Assembly (NCBI GenBank): GCA_036501185.1
Contig: DASYAU010000058.1
Coordinates: 1 to 64,000, forward strand
DNA length: 64,000 bases
Origin: Korobacter sp036501185
GTDB lineage: Bacteria; Acidobacteriota; Terriglobia; Terriglobales; Acidobacteriaceae
Reading direction: 5' to 3'
Shown here in pieces: positions 25,793 through 34,077 of this stretch. The notes beneath the pieces were generated by a model. It did no database searches. It was not told where the DNA came from and was given only the letters and a program-made list of their open reading frames with translations. Made by a program: the position numbers and the translations under genes. Position 1 is the stretch's first letter, and each line of letters begins with the position of its first letter.

Positions 25793-26707
25793 CTAGCCAG
25801 CGTTCGCGGCAAGCGATTTTTCAACGGGTACCAGCACGAGCCCGGGTTTCTTTGCCTCGTTGCCTTGCAGCACCTCGGTCAGCCGCTCGTCCAGCGATTT
25901 CAGCGACGCGATGGCATCGCTGAAGCGCGCCCGCACCTTGCTGCGCAAAATCGTCATCAGCGGATGTCCATGCATTGGAACCAGCACCTTGTCTGCGGTC
26001 TGGATCAGGTTCAGCCAGTCGTGCCAATTCCCGATCGCATCCTGCACCGGCTTCAGCATCGCCACAATTTCCTCACCCCGCTCGCCCGCCGCTTCCGCTG
26101 CGTAGCGGACGCGCTTCACATCGAGCCGGAGCTCATGCAGCGTCTGCGTATCGAAGTTGTTCGCCCGCAATTTTTCGAGGAAGGGAACGATCTCCTTCTT
26201 CAAGTCAATCACCGGCCGTGCTGACGGACCTTCTTTTACCGCCTGCAGCACTGCCAATTTGGCCTTCCGCTGGCGCTTGGGGATGCGCTTCATCATCTCT
26301 GCATCCACGGTCTCCGCCAGCTTGCGGCTCCGCTTCACTCGCTGCCGCTGGAGGTAGTTGTGGAGGAGGGTCTTATCGTCTTCTACCGAGGGCAGCGAGA
26401 TTGTGCTCAGCGCCTCGAGCTGCACGTCGAGATCGCGAACCCGGCCAGCCTTGTCGAAGATCTCCGAAAGCAGCTTCTGGAACTTGGAAAACCCTTTGCC
26501 TTCGCTCACGCCAACCGACGCCGCAAAGGTCTCGATGCGTCGTACGGTAGTGCGCAACTGGTGCACCGACTTCGCATCTGGCGACGTCCGATTCGCACGC
26601 AGCATCCGCGCGAGCTTGCGGAACAAGTACGCGACGTGTGCTTCCGGTTCGCGGTGAATGGGCCGGCGATGTCCCGCCGAGGAACTATTACGAATAGATG
26701 AATTCAT
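25793..26707 (-). CDS. CHAD-domain protein
   Basis: A 304-residue helical protein with a CHAD domain, a four-helix bundle rich in conserved histidines and basic residues that binds inorganic polyphosphate. Visible family marks are KSVHQLRTTVRRIETFAAS in the first half and its repeat HELRLDVKRVRYAAEAAGE in the second, plus GRVRDLDVQLEAL and IGNWHDWLNLI (the paired D-x-D and W-H-D features). ATG 26707 is the best start; the longer frame runs into the divergent HAD gene's control region. It probably precedes DUF2252 in an operon. A polyphosphate-related role is inference. Confidence 0.9.
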   Translation of the reverse strand: MNSSIRNSSSAGHRRPIHREPEAHVAYLFRKLARMLRANRTSPDAKSVHQLRTTVRRIETFAASVGVSEGKGFSKFQKLLSEIFDKAGRVRDLDVQLEALSTISLPSVEDDKTLLHNYLQRQRVKRSRKLAETVDAEMMKRIPKRQRKAKLAVLQAVKEGPSARPVIDLKKEIVPFLEKLRANNFDTQTLHELRLDVKRVRYAAEAAGERGEEIVAMLKPVQDAIGNWHDWLNLIQTADKVLVPMHGHPLMTILRSKVRARFSDAIASLKSLDERLTEVLQGNEAKKPGLVLVPVEKSLAANAG

Positions 26708-26792
26708 GAGAATGAAGCCAAAGAAATGCCGCTTTTGGCCCGAACGGGCAATCGCGGCAAAACGCATTGGAACTTCCATTTATTATGAACGC

Positions 26793-27545
26793 GTGTCCCA
26801 CTGCAATTCAACCGGCAAGCGCGAGCAATTCACCCCACCTTTTGGCAGGCACTTGCAACCCCAAACGCTGCTTATAGATGCGGACGATACCCTGTGGGAA
26901 AACAACATTTATTTCGAGCGCGCGATTGCGCAATTCATCTCTTTTCTCAACCACAGCAGCTATACGTCAGAACAGGTTCGCGAAGTATTAAACGAAGTTG
27001 AACGCCACAACATCGTCCGCCACGGATACGGCCTCCACAGCTTCGCGCACGCCCTGGTCGATACCTTCGAGCAGCTCACCGTCGATCCCATCACGCCCGA
27101 GTTGCACGCCCAGATCAACGCCATCGCGCACGAAATCGCCGAGCATCCCGTACAACTCATATCGGGCGTTCCCGAGACTCTCGCCTATCTCGCCGAGCGC
27201 CATCACCTCATCATGATGACCAAGGGCGATATCACGGAGCAGTCCGGCAAAGTCGAACGTTCGGGATTAGGCAGCTATTTTTCAGCTGTCGAAATCGTTG
27301 CCGAAAAAAATGTCTCTGCCTACTCGGAGGTCGCCGAAAAATACGCGCTCGCCCACCAGCGCACCTGGATGATCGGCAACAGCCCCAAGTCCGATATCAA
27401 CCCCGCGCTTACCGCCGGAGTCAACGCCGTCTTCGTGCCACACGACAACACCTGGATACTGGAGCACGAAGAACTGCTGAGCGAAGGGTTCAGCGGAACG
27501 CTACTGCGGATCGAGTCGTTCGGGGAATTGCGGGATTGGTTTTAA
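26793..27545 (+). CDS. HAD-superfamily hydrolase (YjjG-like)
   Basis: A 250-residue phosphatase of the haloacid dehalogenase superfamily. Motif I is LLIDADDTLWENN (nucleophile and acid Asp pair), motif II the Thr in HHLIMMTKGD, motif III a Lys such as in VAEKNV, and motif IV GNSPKSDINPALTAGVN. The helical cap between motifs I and II (about 30-120) indicates subclass I, as in YjjG nucleotidases. I place the start at GTG 26793: TATTAT (26781-26786) ends 6 nt upstream and there is no Shine-Dalgarno, so a leaderless mRNA is likely. The longer frame from 26658 would run into the divergent CHAD gene. Confidence 0.85.
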   Translation: MSHCNSTGKREQFTPPFGRHLQPQTLLIDADDTLWENNIYFERAIAQFISFLNHSSYTSEQVREVLNEVERHNIVRHGYGLHSFAHALVDTFEQLTVDPITPELHAQINAIAHEIAEHPVQLISGVPETLAYLAERHHLIMMTKGDITEQSGKVERSGLGSYFSAVEIVAEKNVSAYSEVAEKYALAHQRTWMIGNSPKSDINPALTAGVNAVFVPHDNTWILEHEELLSEGFSGTLLRIESFGELRDWF

Positions 27546-27623
27546 AACACTCCCGTCAGGTCAACGAAAAGCGCTCGTCACTCTGGGGCGAGCGGTCTTC
27601 GCGACGTGAGGTTCTACTAGTGG

Positions 27624-28808
27624 TTACTGCGGCTGCGGCGTCTCCGCGTTGCTGTTCTGCTGTGGCTCCTGCTGTTGCTCCGGTGGATTGTTGGGCACCG
27701 GGGTTCCATCGCGCCGCTTCAACTCCACATTCGCACCCCCCGCTTGCCGTCGCCGCGCTTCTACAGTTGCCTCCTGCGCGCTGGTGACATCCGTATCACT
27801 GCCGCTTGCCACTTCCGCCACGCGCTTGCCTTCGGCTTGTTTTCTCGTGGCCTCTACGACTTTCGCGTTCGAGCGATAGGCTTCCTGCGCACGCTGATAG
27901 AAAAAGTCGGCGGTCTCGCGGTCGCCGTCCATTTCCGCGACGTAGCCCATGTTGTTCAGCGTGAATGCATTGTTCGGCTGCAGCTTATACGCCTGGGTGA
28001 AAAGATCGCGAGCGGTTGCGCGCTCGTTGCGGTTCAGCGCAGAGACTCCGCGGAGGTTCAGGCGCGCCACCTGCGCGTCCACGTCCTCCGGCCGGTTCAT
28101 TTCTTTTTCCACGTTCCTTGCGTTCGCCGAAGCGATTTCGCCAATCGGCTTGCCGCGCCAATTCGGATGCACGCTCACAATGATCGGCTCGTGCGAGTTC
28201 GTCGCTGCCGCCTCGGTGTAGTACTTGTAGGCCTGCTGCAGCTCTCCTTCTTTTTCCTTTGCATAACCGAGATTGTTTAACGTGAACGGATTCTTCGGAT
28301 CAAGCGCCGCCGCCTTCTGCAACGCCACATCGGCCTCCGGCGCGCGGTCCTTTTCCAGCATCCCGATCGCGTACACGTTCAGGCGGTTCACTTTCATCTG
28401 ATCGTCGGCGGCGTTCCCGGCCACCACGTCCACTGCCTTGTTCTTCGCCGCATCCGTGGTCGCGTATTTCACGATGGCTTCAGAGTGCTGTTCGGCCGCT
28501 AGCGCGTAATACCGCTGCGCGCGATCGATTTCGCCATCCAACTCGGCTACGTAACCTAGGTTGTTCAGCGTAAACGGATCATCCGGATCGAGCAGGTACG
28601 CTTCGTAGAAAAGCTTCTTGGCCTTCTTGTAGTCGTGCTTTTCGACGGCCTTCACCCCCGCCTGGTTCAGCTTCTGCACCGGCGTGGGCTTCGATCTTTT
28701 CGGGATCTTGACGGTGATGTCTTTCGCTTGCGCGATGCCCATCATGGACATCGCCAGTCCGGCAGTTCCAATCCAACGCAGGGCACGGGATGCGCGGGGA
28801 AACGACAT
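27624..28808 (-). CDS. exported TPR protein with FTLNNLGY repeats
   Basis: A 394-residue protein with a signal peptide (about residues 1-27, ending GIAQAK) and at least three widely spaced tetratricopeptide units, each carrying nearly the same core: DPFTLNNLGYVAELDGE, NPFTLNNLGYAKEKEGE and NAFTLNNMGYVAEMDGD. Between them lie segments with NRLNVYAIG / ARLNLRGVSALNRNERATARDLF. The tail is Gln/Pro/Asn-rich (about 40 residues), suggesting a disordered periplasmic extension. It probably acts as a scaffold in the cell envelope; partners are unknown. The start ATG 28808 is chosen for the signal peptide. It is divergent from the OB-fold gene at 29024. Confidence 0.8.
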   Translation of the reverse strand: MSFPRASRALRWIGTAGLAMSMMGIAQAKDITVKIPKRSKPTPVQKLNQAGVKAVEKHDYKKAKKLFYEAYLLDPDDPFTLNNLGYVAELDGEIDRAQRYYALAAEQHSEAIVKYATTDAAKNKAVDVVAGNAADDQMKVNRLNVYAIGMLEKDRAPEADVALQKAAALDPKNPFTLNNLGYAKEKEGELQQAYKYYTEAAATNSHEPIIVSVHPNWRGKPIGEIASANARNVEKEMNRPEDVDAQVARLNLRGVSALNRNERATARDLFTQAYKLQPNNAFTLNNMGYVAEMDGDRETADFFYQRAQEAYRSNAKVVEATRKQAEGKRVAEVASGSDTDVTSAQEATVEARRRQAGGANVELKRRDGTPVPNNPPEQQQEPQQNSNAETPQPQ

Positions 28809-29023
28809 GAAAACCAGCCTCCGAAAGCCGCCTGCCGACACCAATGGATGCGCGCGGGCAGCAGCTTCGCTTCTACTTTGGATGGGAGAAACCCTCCCTG
28901 CGTTGTGAGGCCCTAGGTCGGCGATGGAATTTTGCAGCTTTGGCCTGCTAACTCCACCTGCCCATTTCCGCATCCAATCCCTCGAGCAGGAGCACTCATT
29001 TTCCGGAGTTCCCGAGTTCCCCG

Positions 29024-30256
29024 ATGATCAGGCAAGTTCTTCTTAGCGTTTCGTTTCTCGCCGCCGTATCGCTGTTTGCACAGCAGGGCACGCCGCCCGA
29101 CCCCATGGCCGGACAGTCCGCGGCGCAGCCTGGAGGCGCGCCTACGAACACGCCACAGGCGCAGCAGGACGCCTCCCCCGCTGCCAAGCCCCAGCCCGCG
29201 CAGCAGAACAACGCCGCCACCGAACCCGCCGAAGCCAAGCCAGCGGCCGAACAGCCCACCCAGCCCGCCAACAACGGTGCCGCCGAACAAAATTCCAATC
29301 AGAACGCACCGCCGGAAAAGCAAAATCCAAAGCCGCAAACGGATAATCCGCCTACCACGGCCTCCAACGTCGAGCTCACGCCACCCGTGACCGGCGCGCC
29401 TGAAACCAAAATCATCGATCCCTCTGCGGTGGGCAAACATGCAGGCATGACCGGCGCTTCTGATCCGCTGATGGACGTCCCGCCGTTGCCAAAGGGCCAG
29501 CCGACGCTCATCGGCGGCGTCGCTACGAAGGTCGACCGCATTCGCAGCCGCGTTACCGTTGAGCCTTACGGCGCGAAGAAAAAGATGACGGTCATGCTCG
29601 ACGAGCGGACGCACATCTACCGGAACGGCGTCGAGACCACCATTGAGCACATCAAAAAAGGCGACCGGGTTTACTTCGACACCATGCTCGACGGTCCGAA
29701 GGTTTTCGCCAAGAATGTTCGCGTGATGAGTGAAACCGGCGCCGCCGAAGTTCGCGGCCAGATCACGTCGTACGACTACGGCCGCGGCTTGATTACTTTG
29801 CAGGACGCTCTCTCTTCGCGTCCCGTCACCTTCCGCATCGCCAATACGACGAAAATTCAGGGACAGGGAAGTGCCTCTGCCAACGATCTCGCCCGCGGCG
29901 CGCTGGTCGACGTCCTCTTCGCACCCGATAAAGCCAACCGCGGCATCGCCACGCAGATCATGGTCCTGGCACGTCCCGGTGTGAGCTACACCTTTGCCGG
30001 AACGATAACGAATGTGAATGTCCGCGACGGCATCGTTTCAGTTGAGAATCAAACCGACGGCAAAGTTTACGACATCGAATTTGACACCCGCAGCCGAAGC
30101 GAACGATCCGGGTTGCACGTCGGCAATGACGTCAATATTTCCGCCACGTTCGATGGCGAGAACTATCGCGCTACGAATGTCACGGTGACAGAAGCTGCGA
30201 AATCCGCTCCGAAATCGCGTTCCGCACAGCCCAAAATCGACGAAAAAGACCAATAA
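29024..30256 (+). CDS. exported OB-fold (DUF5666-like) repeat protein
   Basis: A 410-residue exported protein. A signal peptide (MIRQVLLSVSFLAAVSLFAQ) is followed by about 110 residues of low-complexity Ala/Pro/Gln/Asn, then repeated small beta-barrel segments of the DUF5666 type: GGVATKVDRIRSRVTVEPYG, VRGQITSYDYGRGLITLQDA and FAGTITNVNVRDGIVSVEN, each beginning a G-x-I/V-x-x-V unit. Similar acidobacterial proteins are abundant and of unknown function; binding of carbohydrate or metal at the surface is possible. A bidirectional terminator follows. It is divergent from the TPR gene at 27624-28808, and the two may share a control region. Confidence 0.75.
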   Translation: MIRQVLLSVSFLAAVSLFAQQGTPPDPMAGQSAAQPGGAPTNTPQAQQDASPAAKPQPAQQNNAATEPAEAKPAAEQPTQPANNGAAEQNSNQNAPPEKQNPKPQTDNPPTTASNVELTPPVTGAPETKIIDPSAVGKHAGMTGASDPLMDVPPLPKGQPTLIGGVATKVDRIRSRVTVEPYGAKKKMTVMLDERTHIYRNGVETTIEHIKKGDRVYFDTMLDGPKVFAKNVRVMSETGAAEVRGQITSYDYGRGLITLQDALSSRPVTFRIANTTKIQGQGSASANDLARGALVDVLFAPDKANRGIATQIMVLARPGVSYTFAGTITNVNVRDGIVSVENQTDGKVYDIEFDTRSRSERSGLHVGNDVNISATFDGENYRATNVTVTEAAKSAPKSRSAQPKIDEKDQ

Positions 30257-30274
30257 ATCACGTCCTGGAAGCAC

Positions 30275-30312
30275 AAAAAATGCGTCCATTCTCAAAGAAT
30301 GGGCGCATTTTT
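30275..30312. terminator. bidirectional terminator
   Basis: A long stem, AAAATGCG-T-CCATTCT with AGAATGG-G-CGCATTTT, loop of about 3 nt, flanked by an A-run on the left and a T-run on the right. It reads as an intrinsic terminator on both strands, between the convergent OB-fold gene and the zinc-ribbon membrane gene. Confidence 0.9.
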
Positions 30313-30339
30313 CTGCCCTTTCAGGCCCCTTGGAGAGAG

Positions 30340-30816
30340 TTATTCGCGGCCGGAGGGCGCTTTCTTGAGCGCAATCGCTGCTAAAAACGCTACTGCAGCG
30401 CCCAGAAGCCACTCAATCCGCCACATCTGCACGGCCTGCCAGTCGAGCTGCGTGTTCACCGTGTACAGGAATCCCACCGCAATTCCGACAGCCGCGCAGC
30501 AAAGCCCAAGCATGAATAGCACCAGCGAGGCCGTGCCAAAGCCCGTACGCTCGCGAATCAGCGCAAAATCAAGCCATTCCACGAAGTCAAATCCGTGCGG
30601 CCGCAACCCCATATCGGGTACGCGATCGGCGCCACAAATATGGCAATAGCGCGCTCCGAGCAAGTATTCCGCTCCACATTCGCAAGTCGCGTCGCTTACC
30701 ACCGGATCCATCCGCGGCGCGCCACTTGCCGGGCGCCAATATTCCTGCTTTACGTTATGGACTGCGTCTGCCATGGAATTTTGCTCTGTCTGATCTTCTA
30801 CATTCGCAAGCGCCAT
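30340..30816 (-). CDS. zinc-ribbon protein with two membrane segments
   Basis: I do not recognise a named family. The 158-residue product has a short zinc ribbon (CECGAEYLLGARYCHICGADR, about residues 45-65: C-x-C...C-x2-C), a linker, and two hydrophobic membrane helices (ASLVLFMLGLCCAAVGIAVGFLY and WLLGAAVAFLAAIAL). The membrane topology with a cytosolic ribbon is typical of small housekeeping envelope proteins in Acidobacteria. The start could be ATG 30816 (chosen), TTG 30828 or ATG 30774; none has a strong ribosome-binding site. It is convergent with the OB-fold gene, with a bidirectional terminator between them. Confidence 0.6.
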   Translation of the reverse strand: MALANVEDQTEQNSMADAVHNVKQEYWRPASGAPRMDPVVSDATCECGAEYLLGARYCHICGADRVPDMGLRPHGFDFVEWLDFALIRERTGFGTASLVLFMLGLCCAAVGIAVGFLYTVNTQLDWQAVQMWRIEWLLGAAVAFLAAIALKKAPSGRE

Positions 30817-30870
30817 GCCAAAGATCAAGCGCTGGCTGTCCTAATAAAATCAATGACTTACGGAGACAGT

Positions 30871-30894
30871 AAAAAGCCCGGCCAAAAGCCGGGC
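30871..30894 (-). terminator. intrinsic terminator after the HTH gene
   Basis: Read on the minus strand: a perfect 7-bp GCCCGGC/GCCGGGC stem (30876-30894), 5-nt loop, then TTTTT (30875-30871). It lies 45 nt downstream of the HTH gene stop. Confidence 0.88.
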
Positions 30895-30938
30895 GGAAAC
30901 ATTTACTCGTTTATTCGAAAAAGTGCCGTCTTATGCGC

Positions 30939-31184
30939 TTAGGGCCGCCTCTTCGGCATCGCCACTACTTTTTGCCTCGGAATCGCACGGTTCCAGAACT
31001 GCAGCAACACGATGTCTGACGAAGTCAGCTCGATATTGCGCGGCCGCGAACCGCCATCGTTGAACACATTCTGGTCCAGCAGCATATACAGCCGTGCCAC
31101 GGAAATACCCAGCAGGTCTGCCGCTTCCTGTTCCGTATAAAACTCTTTGTCCTTCTTAATCGGACCGTTCGCGTAACTGTTCAT
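30939..31184 (-). CDS. small helix-turn-helix (excisionase/MerR-type) regulator
   Basis: An 81-residue DNA-binding protein. EFYTEQEAADLLGISVARLYMLLDQ is a typical winged helix-turn-helix of the MerR/excisionase class (about residues 14-38), followed by a wing (RPRNIELTSSDIVLLQFWNR) and a basic tail. There is no effector domain. It is transcribed divergently from the TPR gene at 31284 across a region containing direct and inverted repeats, and ends with its own terminator. It may regulate itself and the divergent gene; this is inference. There is no sign of a prophage that would make it an excisionase. Confidence 0.8.
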   Translation of the reverse strand: MNSYANGPIKKDKEFYTEQEAADLLGISVARLYMLLDQNVFNDGGSRPRNIELTSSDIVLLQFWNRAIPRQKVVAMPKRRP

Positions 31185-31199
31185 GAATTGGCGCCAAGC

Positions 31200-31284
31200 C
31201 CCGCCTGGTTCAGGCGGGTGTATTGTTTGTACCCGCTATCGGGTCGACTAGGTATCGGGTAAACTGCCCATAGTAACTAGTCGA
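31200..31284. promoter_or_regulatory. divergent control region with inverted and direct repeats
   Basis: In the 99-nt gap between the HTH gene and the TPR gene: a perfect 8-bp hairpin CCCGCCTG/CAGGCGGG (31200-31218), ACCCG/CGGGT (31231-31244), the direct repeat TATCGGGT (31237-31244 and 31253-31260), and TCGACTAG (31244-31251) mirrored by CTAGTCGA (31277-31284), the last base of which is the A of the ATG. Candidate operator and 5'-leader structure. Confidence 0.5.
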
Positions 31285-32510
31285 TGAAACCTTACCGATT
31301 CGCCCTTCTTTACCGCATTACATTGGGCATCTTGCTGATAACGCTGTGGGTTCCCCTAGCGTTTTCGCAACAAAAACCGGCGCCTCCCATGCGGGTGAAC
31401 ACCGACGCCACCAGCCGCAAAGGCGCGGATTTCTTCTATAACCTCGAGTACGACAAGTCGATCCATGAGTTCGAAACCGTCCTCAATTCCCACCCCGACG
31501 ATCCTTTCGCAGTGAATCACCTGCTTACGTCGGTCATGTTCAAGGAGCTGTATCGCATCGGCGCGCTCGACACTGAGCTCTATTCCGGCGATTCGTTCCT
31601 GACCAAGAAGCAATTCGCCCCCGTCGATAGCAAGGTCGCTGCCCGCGTGAAAGAGCTTATCGATCGCGCTTCGTCGCTCGAGGAAGCGCGCCTTAAGGCC
31701 AATCCCAACGACATCGACGCCTTGTACGCCCGGGGAGTCACTCGCGGGCTGCGCTCTACCTGGACCGGCCTGGCCGAAAAAGCCTGGTTCGCCGCGCTGC
31801 GCAGCGCGGTGGGCGCGCGCCACGATCACGAACGCGTGCTCGAGCTAGATCCCAAGTACGTGGACGCCAAGACCATCGTCGGCATCCACAACTACGTCAC
31901 TGGATCTCTGCCCTGGGCCGTGAAGGTCGCAGCCTCCGTCGCCGGACTGCCCGGCAACAAGCAGAAAGGTCTCGACTACTTGCGCGACGCCGCTGCCCAT
32001 GCGCCTGAGAGCGGCATGGACGCCAGGATCACCCTCGCACTCTTTCTGCGCCGCGAGCAGCGTTATCCCGAAGCGCTCGCGGTGGTGGAGACCATGCTGC
32101 ACGATTATCCGCACAACTTCCTTGTCGCCTCCGAACACGGGCACCTGCTCAACGCAGCCGGACGCGGCCGGGAAGCTGTGCTCGCCTATCAGCAAGTTCT
32201 CGAGGAATACAAAAAGAATTGGTTCCCAGTCAGCCGTCCGGAGCAAGCCGCATTCGGGCTTGGGGAATCCGCCCGCGGTCAGCACCAATACGAGTTAGCG
32301 CTCAATGGCTACGACATGGTCAGCACGTTCAAGAATGTCGATCCCGAGCTGCAGCAGCGCGCCAATCTCGGCGCCGGCGAAATGCTCGATCTGCTGAATC
32401 GCCGCAACGACGCGGTAAAGCGCTACGAAGCGGTGCTTTCCGCCGGTCCTCCGAGCAACCTTGCGGACCAGGCAAAGCGTTATATGCGCGCACCTTACCG
32501 CGTGCAGTGA
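31284..32510 (+). CDS. exported TPR protein
   Basis: A 408-residue protein with a signal peptide (residues 1-30, ending LAFSQQ) and tetratricopeptide-like repeats throughout: GADFFYNLEYDKSIHEFETVLNSHPDDPFAV near the N-terminus, LEARL-type spacer helices, DARITLALFLRREQRYPEALAVVETMLHDYP and AAGRGREAVLAYQQVLEEY further on, and YELALNGYDM at the end. It resembles exported tetratricopeptide proteins common in Acidobacteria. There is no lipobox. Its start codon sits at the end of an inverted repeat shared with the divergent HTH regulator gene. Partners are unknown. The PspC gene follows after 42 nt. Confidence 0.8.
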   Translation: MKPYRFALLYRITLGILLITLWVPLAFSQQKPAPPMRVNTDATSRKGADFFYNLEYDKSIHEFETVLNSHPDDPFAVNHLLTSVMFKELYRIGALDTELYSGDSFLTKKQFAPVDSKVAARVKELIDRASSLEEARLKANPNDIDALYARGVTRGLRSTWTGLAEKAWFAALRSAVGARHDHERVLELDPKYVDAKTIVGIHNYVTGSLPWAVKVAASVAGLPGNKQKGLDYLRDAAAHAPESGMDARITLALFLRREQRYPEALAVVETMLHDYPHNFLVASEHGHLLNAAGRGREAVLAYQQVLEEYKKNWFPVSRPEQAAFGLGESARGQHQYELALNGYDMVSTFKNVDPELQQRANLGAGEMLDLLNRRNDAVKRYEAVLSAGPPSNLADQAKRYMRAPYRVQ

Positions 32511-32552
32511 ACTTTTTTAGCCCTGCATCGTACTTATGAGTGGAGAACGAAT

Positions 32553-32888
32553 ATGTACTGCAACTACTGCGGAAAAGTGATCCAGGATGATGCTATCCAT
32601 TGTGCTTACTGCGGATGCCGGGTCGGCAACATTCCCGTTCGTCACCGCCTGATGCGCCCGCGCGGGCACGATCGCAAGATCGCCGGCGTCTGCGCAGCCG
32701 TCGCCAACTACTTCGATCTCGACGTAACGTTGGTGCGCGTGATCTGGCTGCTGCTCGTGATCTTCGGCGGCACTGGCTTGCTGGCCTACGTTATCGCGTG
32801 GATCGTAATCCCCGAGGAGCCGGTGCGCGTGGTGTACGCCGCGCCGCCAACGTCGGTGCAGCCGGCGAGTCCGCCAAGCAATTTATGA
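32553..32888 (+). CDS. PspC-domain protein with N-terminal zinc ribbon
   Basis: A 111-residue membrane protein. Residues 1-25 form a zinc ribbon (CNYCGKVIQDDAIHCAYCG: two C-x2-C pairs). The PspC domain follows: DRKIAGVCAAVANYFDLDVTLVRVIW, then a membrane helix LLLVIFGGTGLLAYVIAWIVIPEEP. In Proteobacteria PspC works with PspB to sense membrane stress and relieve PspA inhibition; ribbon-PspC fusions are frequent outside that phylum and their partners are less clear. No pspA or pspF lies nearby. The ribosome-binding site GGAG is 8 nt upstream. It may be cotranscribed with the TPR gene. Confidence 0.9.
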   Translation: MYCNYCGKVIQDDAIHCAYCGCRVGNIPVRHRLMRPRGHDRKIAGVCAAVANYFDLDVTLVRVIWLLLVIFGGTGLLAYVIAWIVIPEEPVRVVYAAPPTSVQPASPPSNL

Positions 32889-33051
32889 GTTCCCAGTCCT
32901 CAGCCCTGCGCTGAGACCGGCGGTCGTGCTCCGAATCGCGCCCGCCGACTTTTGCTGCGCAATTTCGGTGGTTTTACGAGAAAACCAAAAACACGTGAAA
33001 AGTCAAGGCCTGTAGCTCTCGCGATAATTGCTGGCGATAAATCCGCTTAGT

Positions 33052-33061
33052 GTTAGCTAAC
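33052..33061. promoter_or_regulatory. perfect palindrome upstream of nfo
   Basis: GTTAGCTAAC is a perfect 10-bp palindrome about 50 nt before the nfo start, in the position of an operator. A -10-like TATCCT (33097-33102) ends 6 nt before the start codon. Whether a damage-responsive repressor binds here cannot be told from the sequence. Confidence 0.3.
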
Positions 33062-33108
33062 CTCACCGTTCGCTTACGCCCTTTTAGGCACGCTGCTATC
33101 CTCGATTT

Positions 33109-34077
33109 ATGCCTCGCAGTGTTTCGAAGAAGATCGAAACTGACATTCTCAAACTCATTCCCGCGTCGGCCACGCCGCCGAAACGCTCGCGGCTGAGGAT
33201 TGGGGTGCATACTTCGACTGCCGGTGGCGTGGAGCATGCCGCGGAGCGCGCTTATCGACTCGGGTGCAGCGCGCTACAGATTTTTTCTTCGAGTCCGCGG
33301 CAGTGGAAGCCGATGGAACTTGGGCGGTCGCAGTGCGAGATCATGTCGTCGCTGCGGGCGAAGTATGATCTTTCGCCGCTGGTGATCCACGCGAATTATT
33401 TGATTAACGTTGCCGGCGGCAATCCGGAGTTTCACAAGAAATCCATCGAAGCGTTTCGCGCCGAGGTACAGCGAGGCATCGATCTCTGCGCCGACTACCT
33501 CGTCCTGCATCCCGGTTCTTTCAAAGGCGCCACGCGCGAAGAAGGCCTCCAGCGCGCCGCAGACGCCATCGAGCAAGCGGTCCGTGGGCTGCACATAGAA
33601 AAATCAAATCTGAAGATCACCATCGAGAACACCGCCGGATCAGAGTTTTCCCTCGGCGGCAGCTTCGAACAAGTTGCGAAATTGATGGAGCGCCTGCGCG
33701 CGCACGTGCCCGTCGCGGCCTGCATCGACACTTGTCATACCCACGTTGCCGGCTACGACATCACCACGAAAAAAGGTTTCGCGAAAACCATGCAGCACCT
33801 CGATGAAACCGTCGGGCTGAAGAACGTTGCCGTGTGGCACTGCAACGACGCGAAAGCCGCGTGCGGATCGAAGCTCGACCGCCATCAACACATCGGGAAG
33901 GGAACGATCGGCCTCACGCCGTTCCGCTGGATCCTCAACGACCCGCGAACCCAGCACGCCGCCTTCATCGCCGAAACCCCCATCGACGAACCCCTCGACG
34001 ACTTGAGAAACATCGAAGCGCTCAAAAGCTCCATCAAGAAAGTCCACCACGGAGACGCAGAGCCACGGAGAAACTGA
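33109..34077 (+). CDS. nfo: deoxyribonuclease IV (AP endonuclease Nfo)
   Basis: Zinc-dependent AP endonuclease that cleaves 5' to abasic sites and trims blocked 3' ends. The 322-residue protein has the TIM-barrel motifs IGVHTSTAGGVEHAAERAY, LVIHANYLINVAG, LVLHPGSFKG, ITIENTAGSEFSLGG, ACIDTCHTHVAGYD, VAVWHCNDAKAACGSKLDRHQHIGKGTIG and AFIAETP, which supply the His, Asp and Glu ligands for three zinc ions. About 30 extra residues precede the barrel. The last 11 codons (VHHGDAEPRRN) are encoded by an intergenic repeat (34043-34115), so the C-terminus was extended by repeat invasion. The mRNA may be leaderless. Confidence 0.95.
   Translation: MPRSVSKKIETDILKLIPASATPPKRSRLRIGVHTSTAGGVEHAAERAYRLGCSALQIFSSSPRQWKPMELGRSQCEIMSSLRAKYDLSPLVIHANYLINVAGGNPEFHKKSIEAFRAEVQRGIDLCADYLVLHPGSFKGATREEGLQRAADAIEQAVRGLHIEKSNLKITIENTAGSEFSLGGSFEQVAKLMERLRAHVPVAACIDTCHTHVAGYDITTKKGFAKTMQHLDETVGLKNVAVWHCNDAKAACGSKLDRHQHIGKGTIGLTPFRWILNDPRTQHAAFIAETPIDEPLDDLRNIEALKSSIKKVHHGDAEPRRN

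Noticed and set aside
27571..27594. CGCTCG/CGAGCG hairpin between the HAD and TPR genes as a terminator
   Set aside because: Only a 6-bp stem with an 11-nt loop and no T-run; too weak to call.
30939..31184. Small HTH protein as a phage excisionase
   Set aside because: The fold fits, but there is no integrase, attachment site or phage gene nearby; it is better read as a local regulator.
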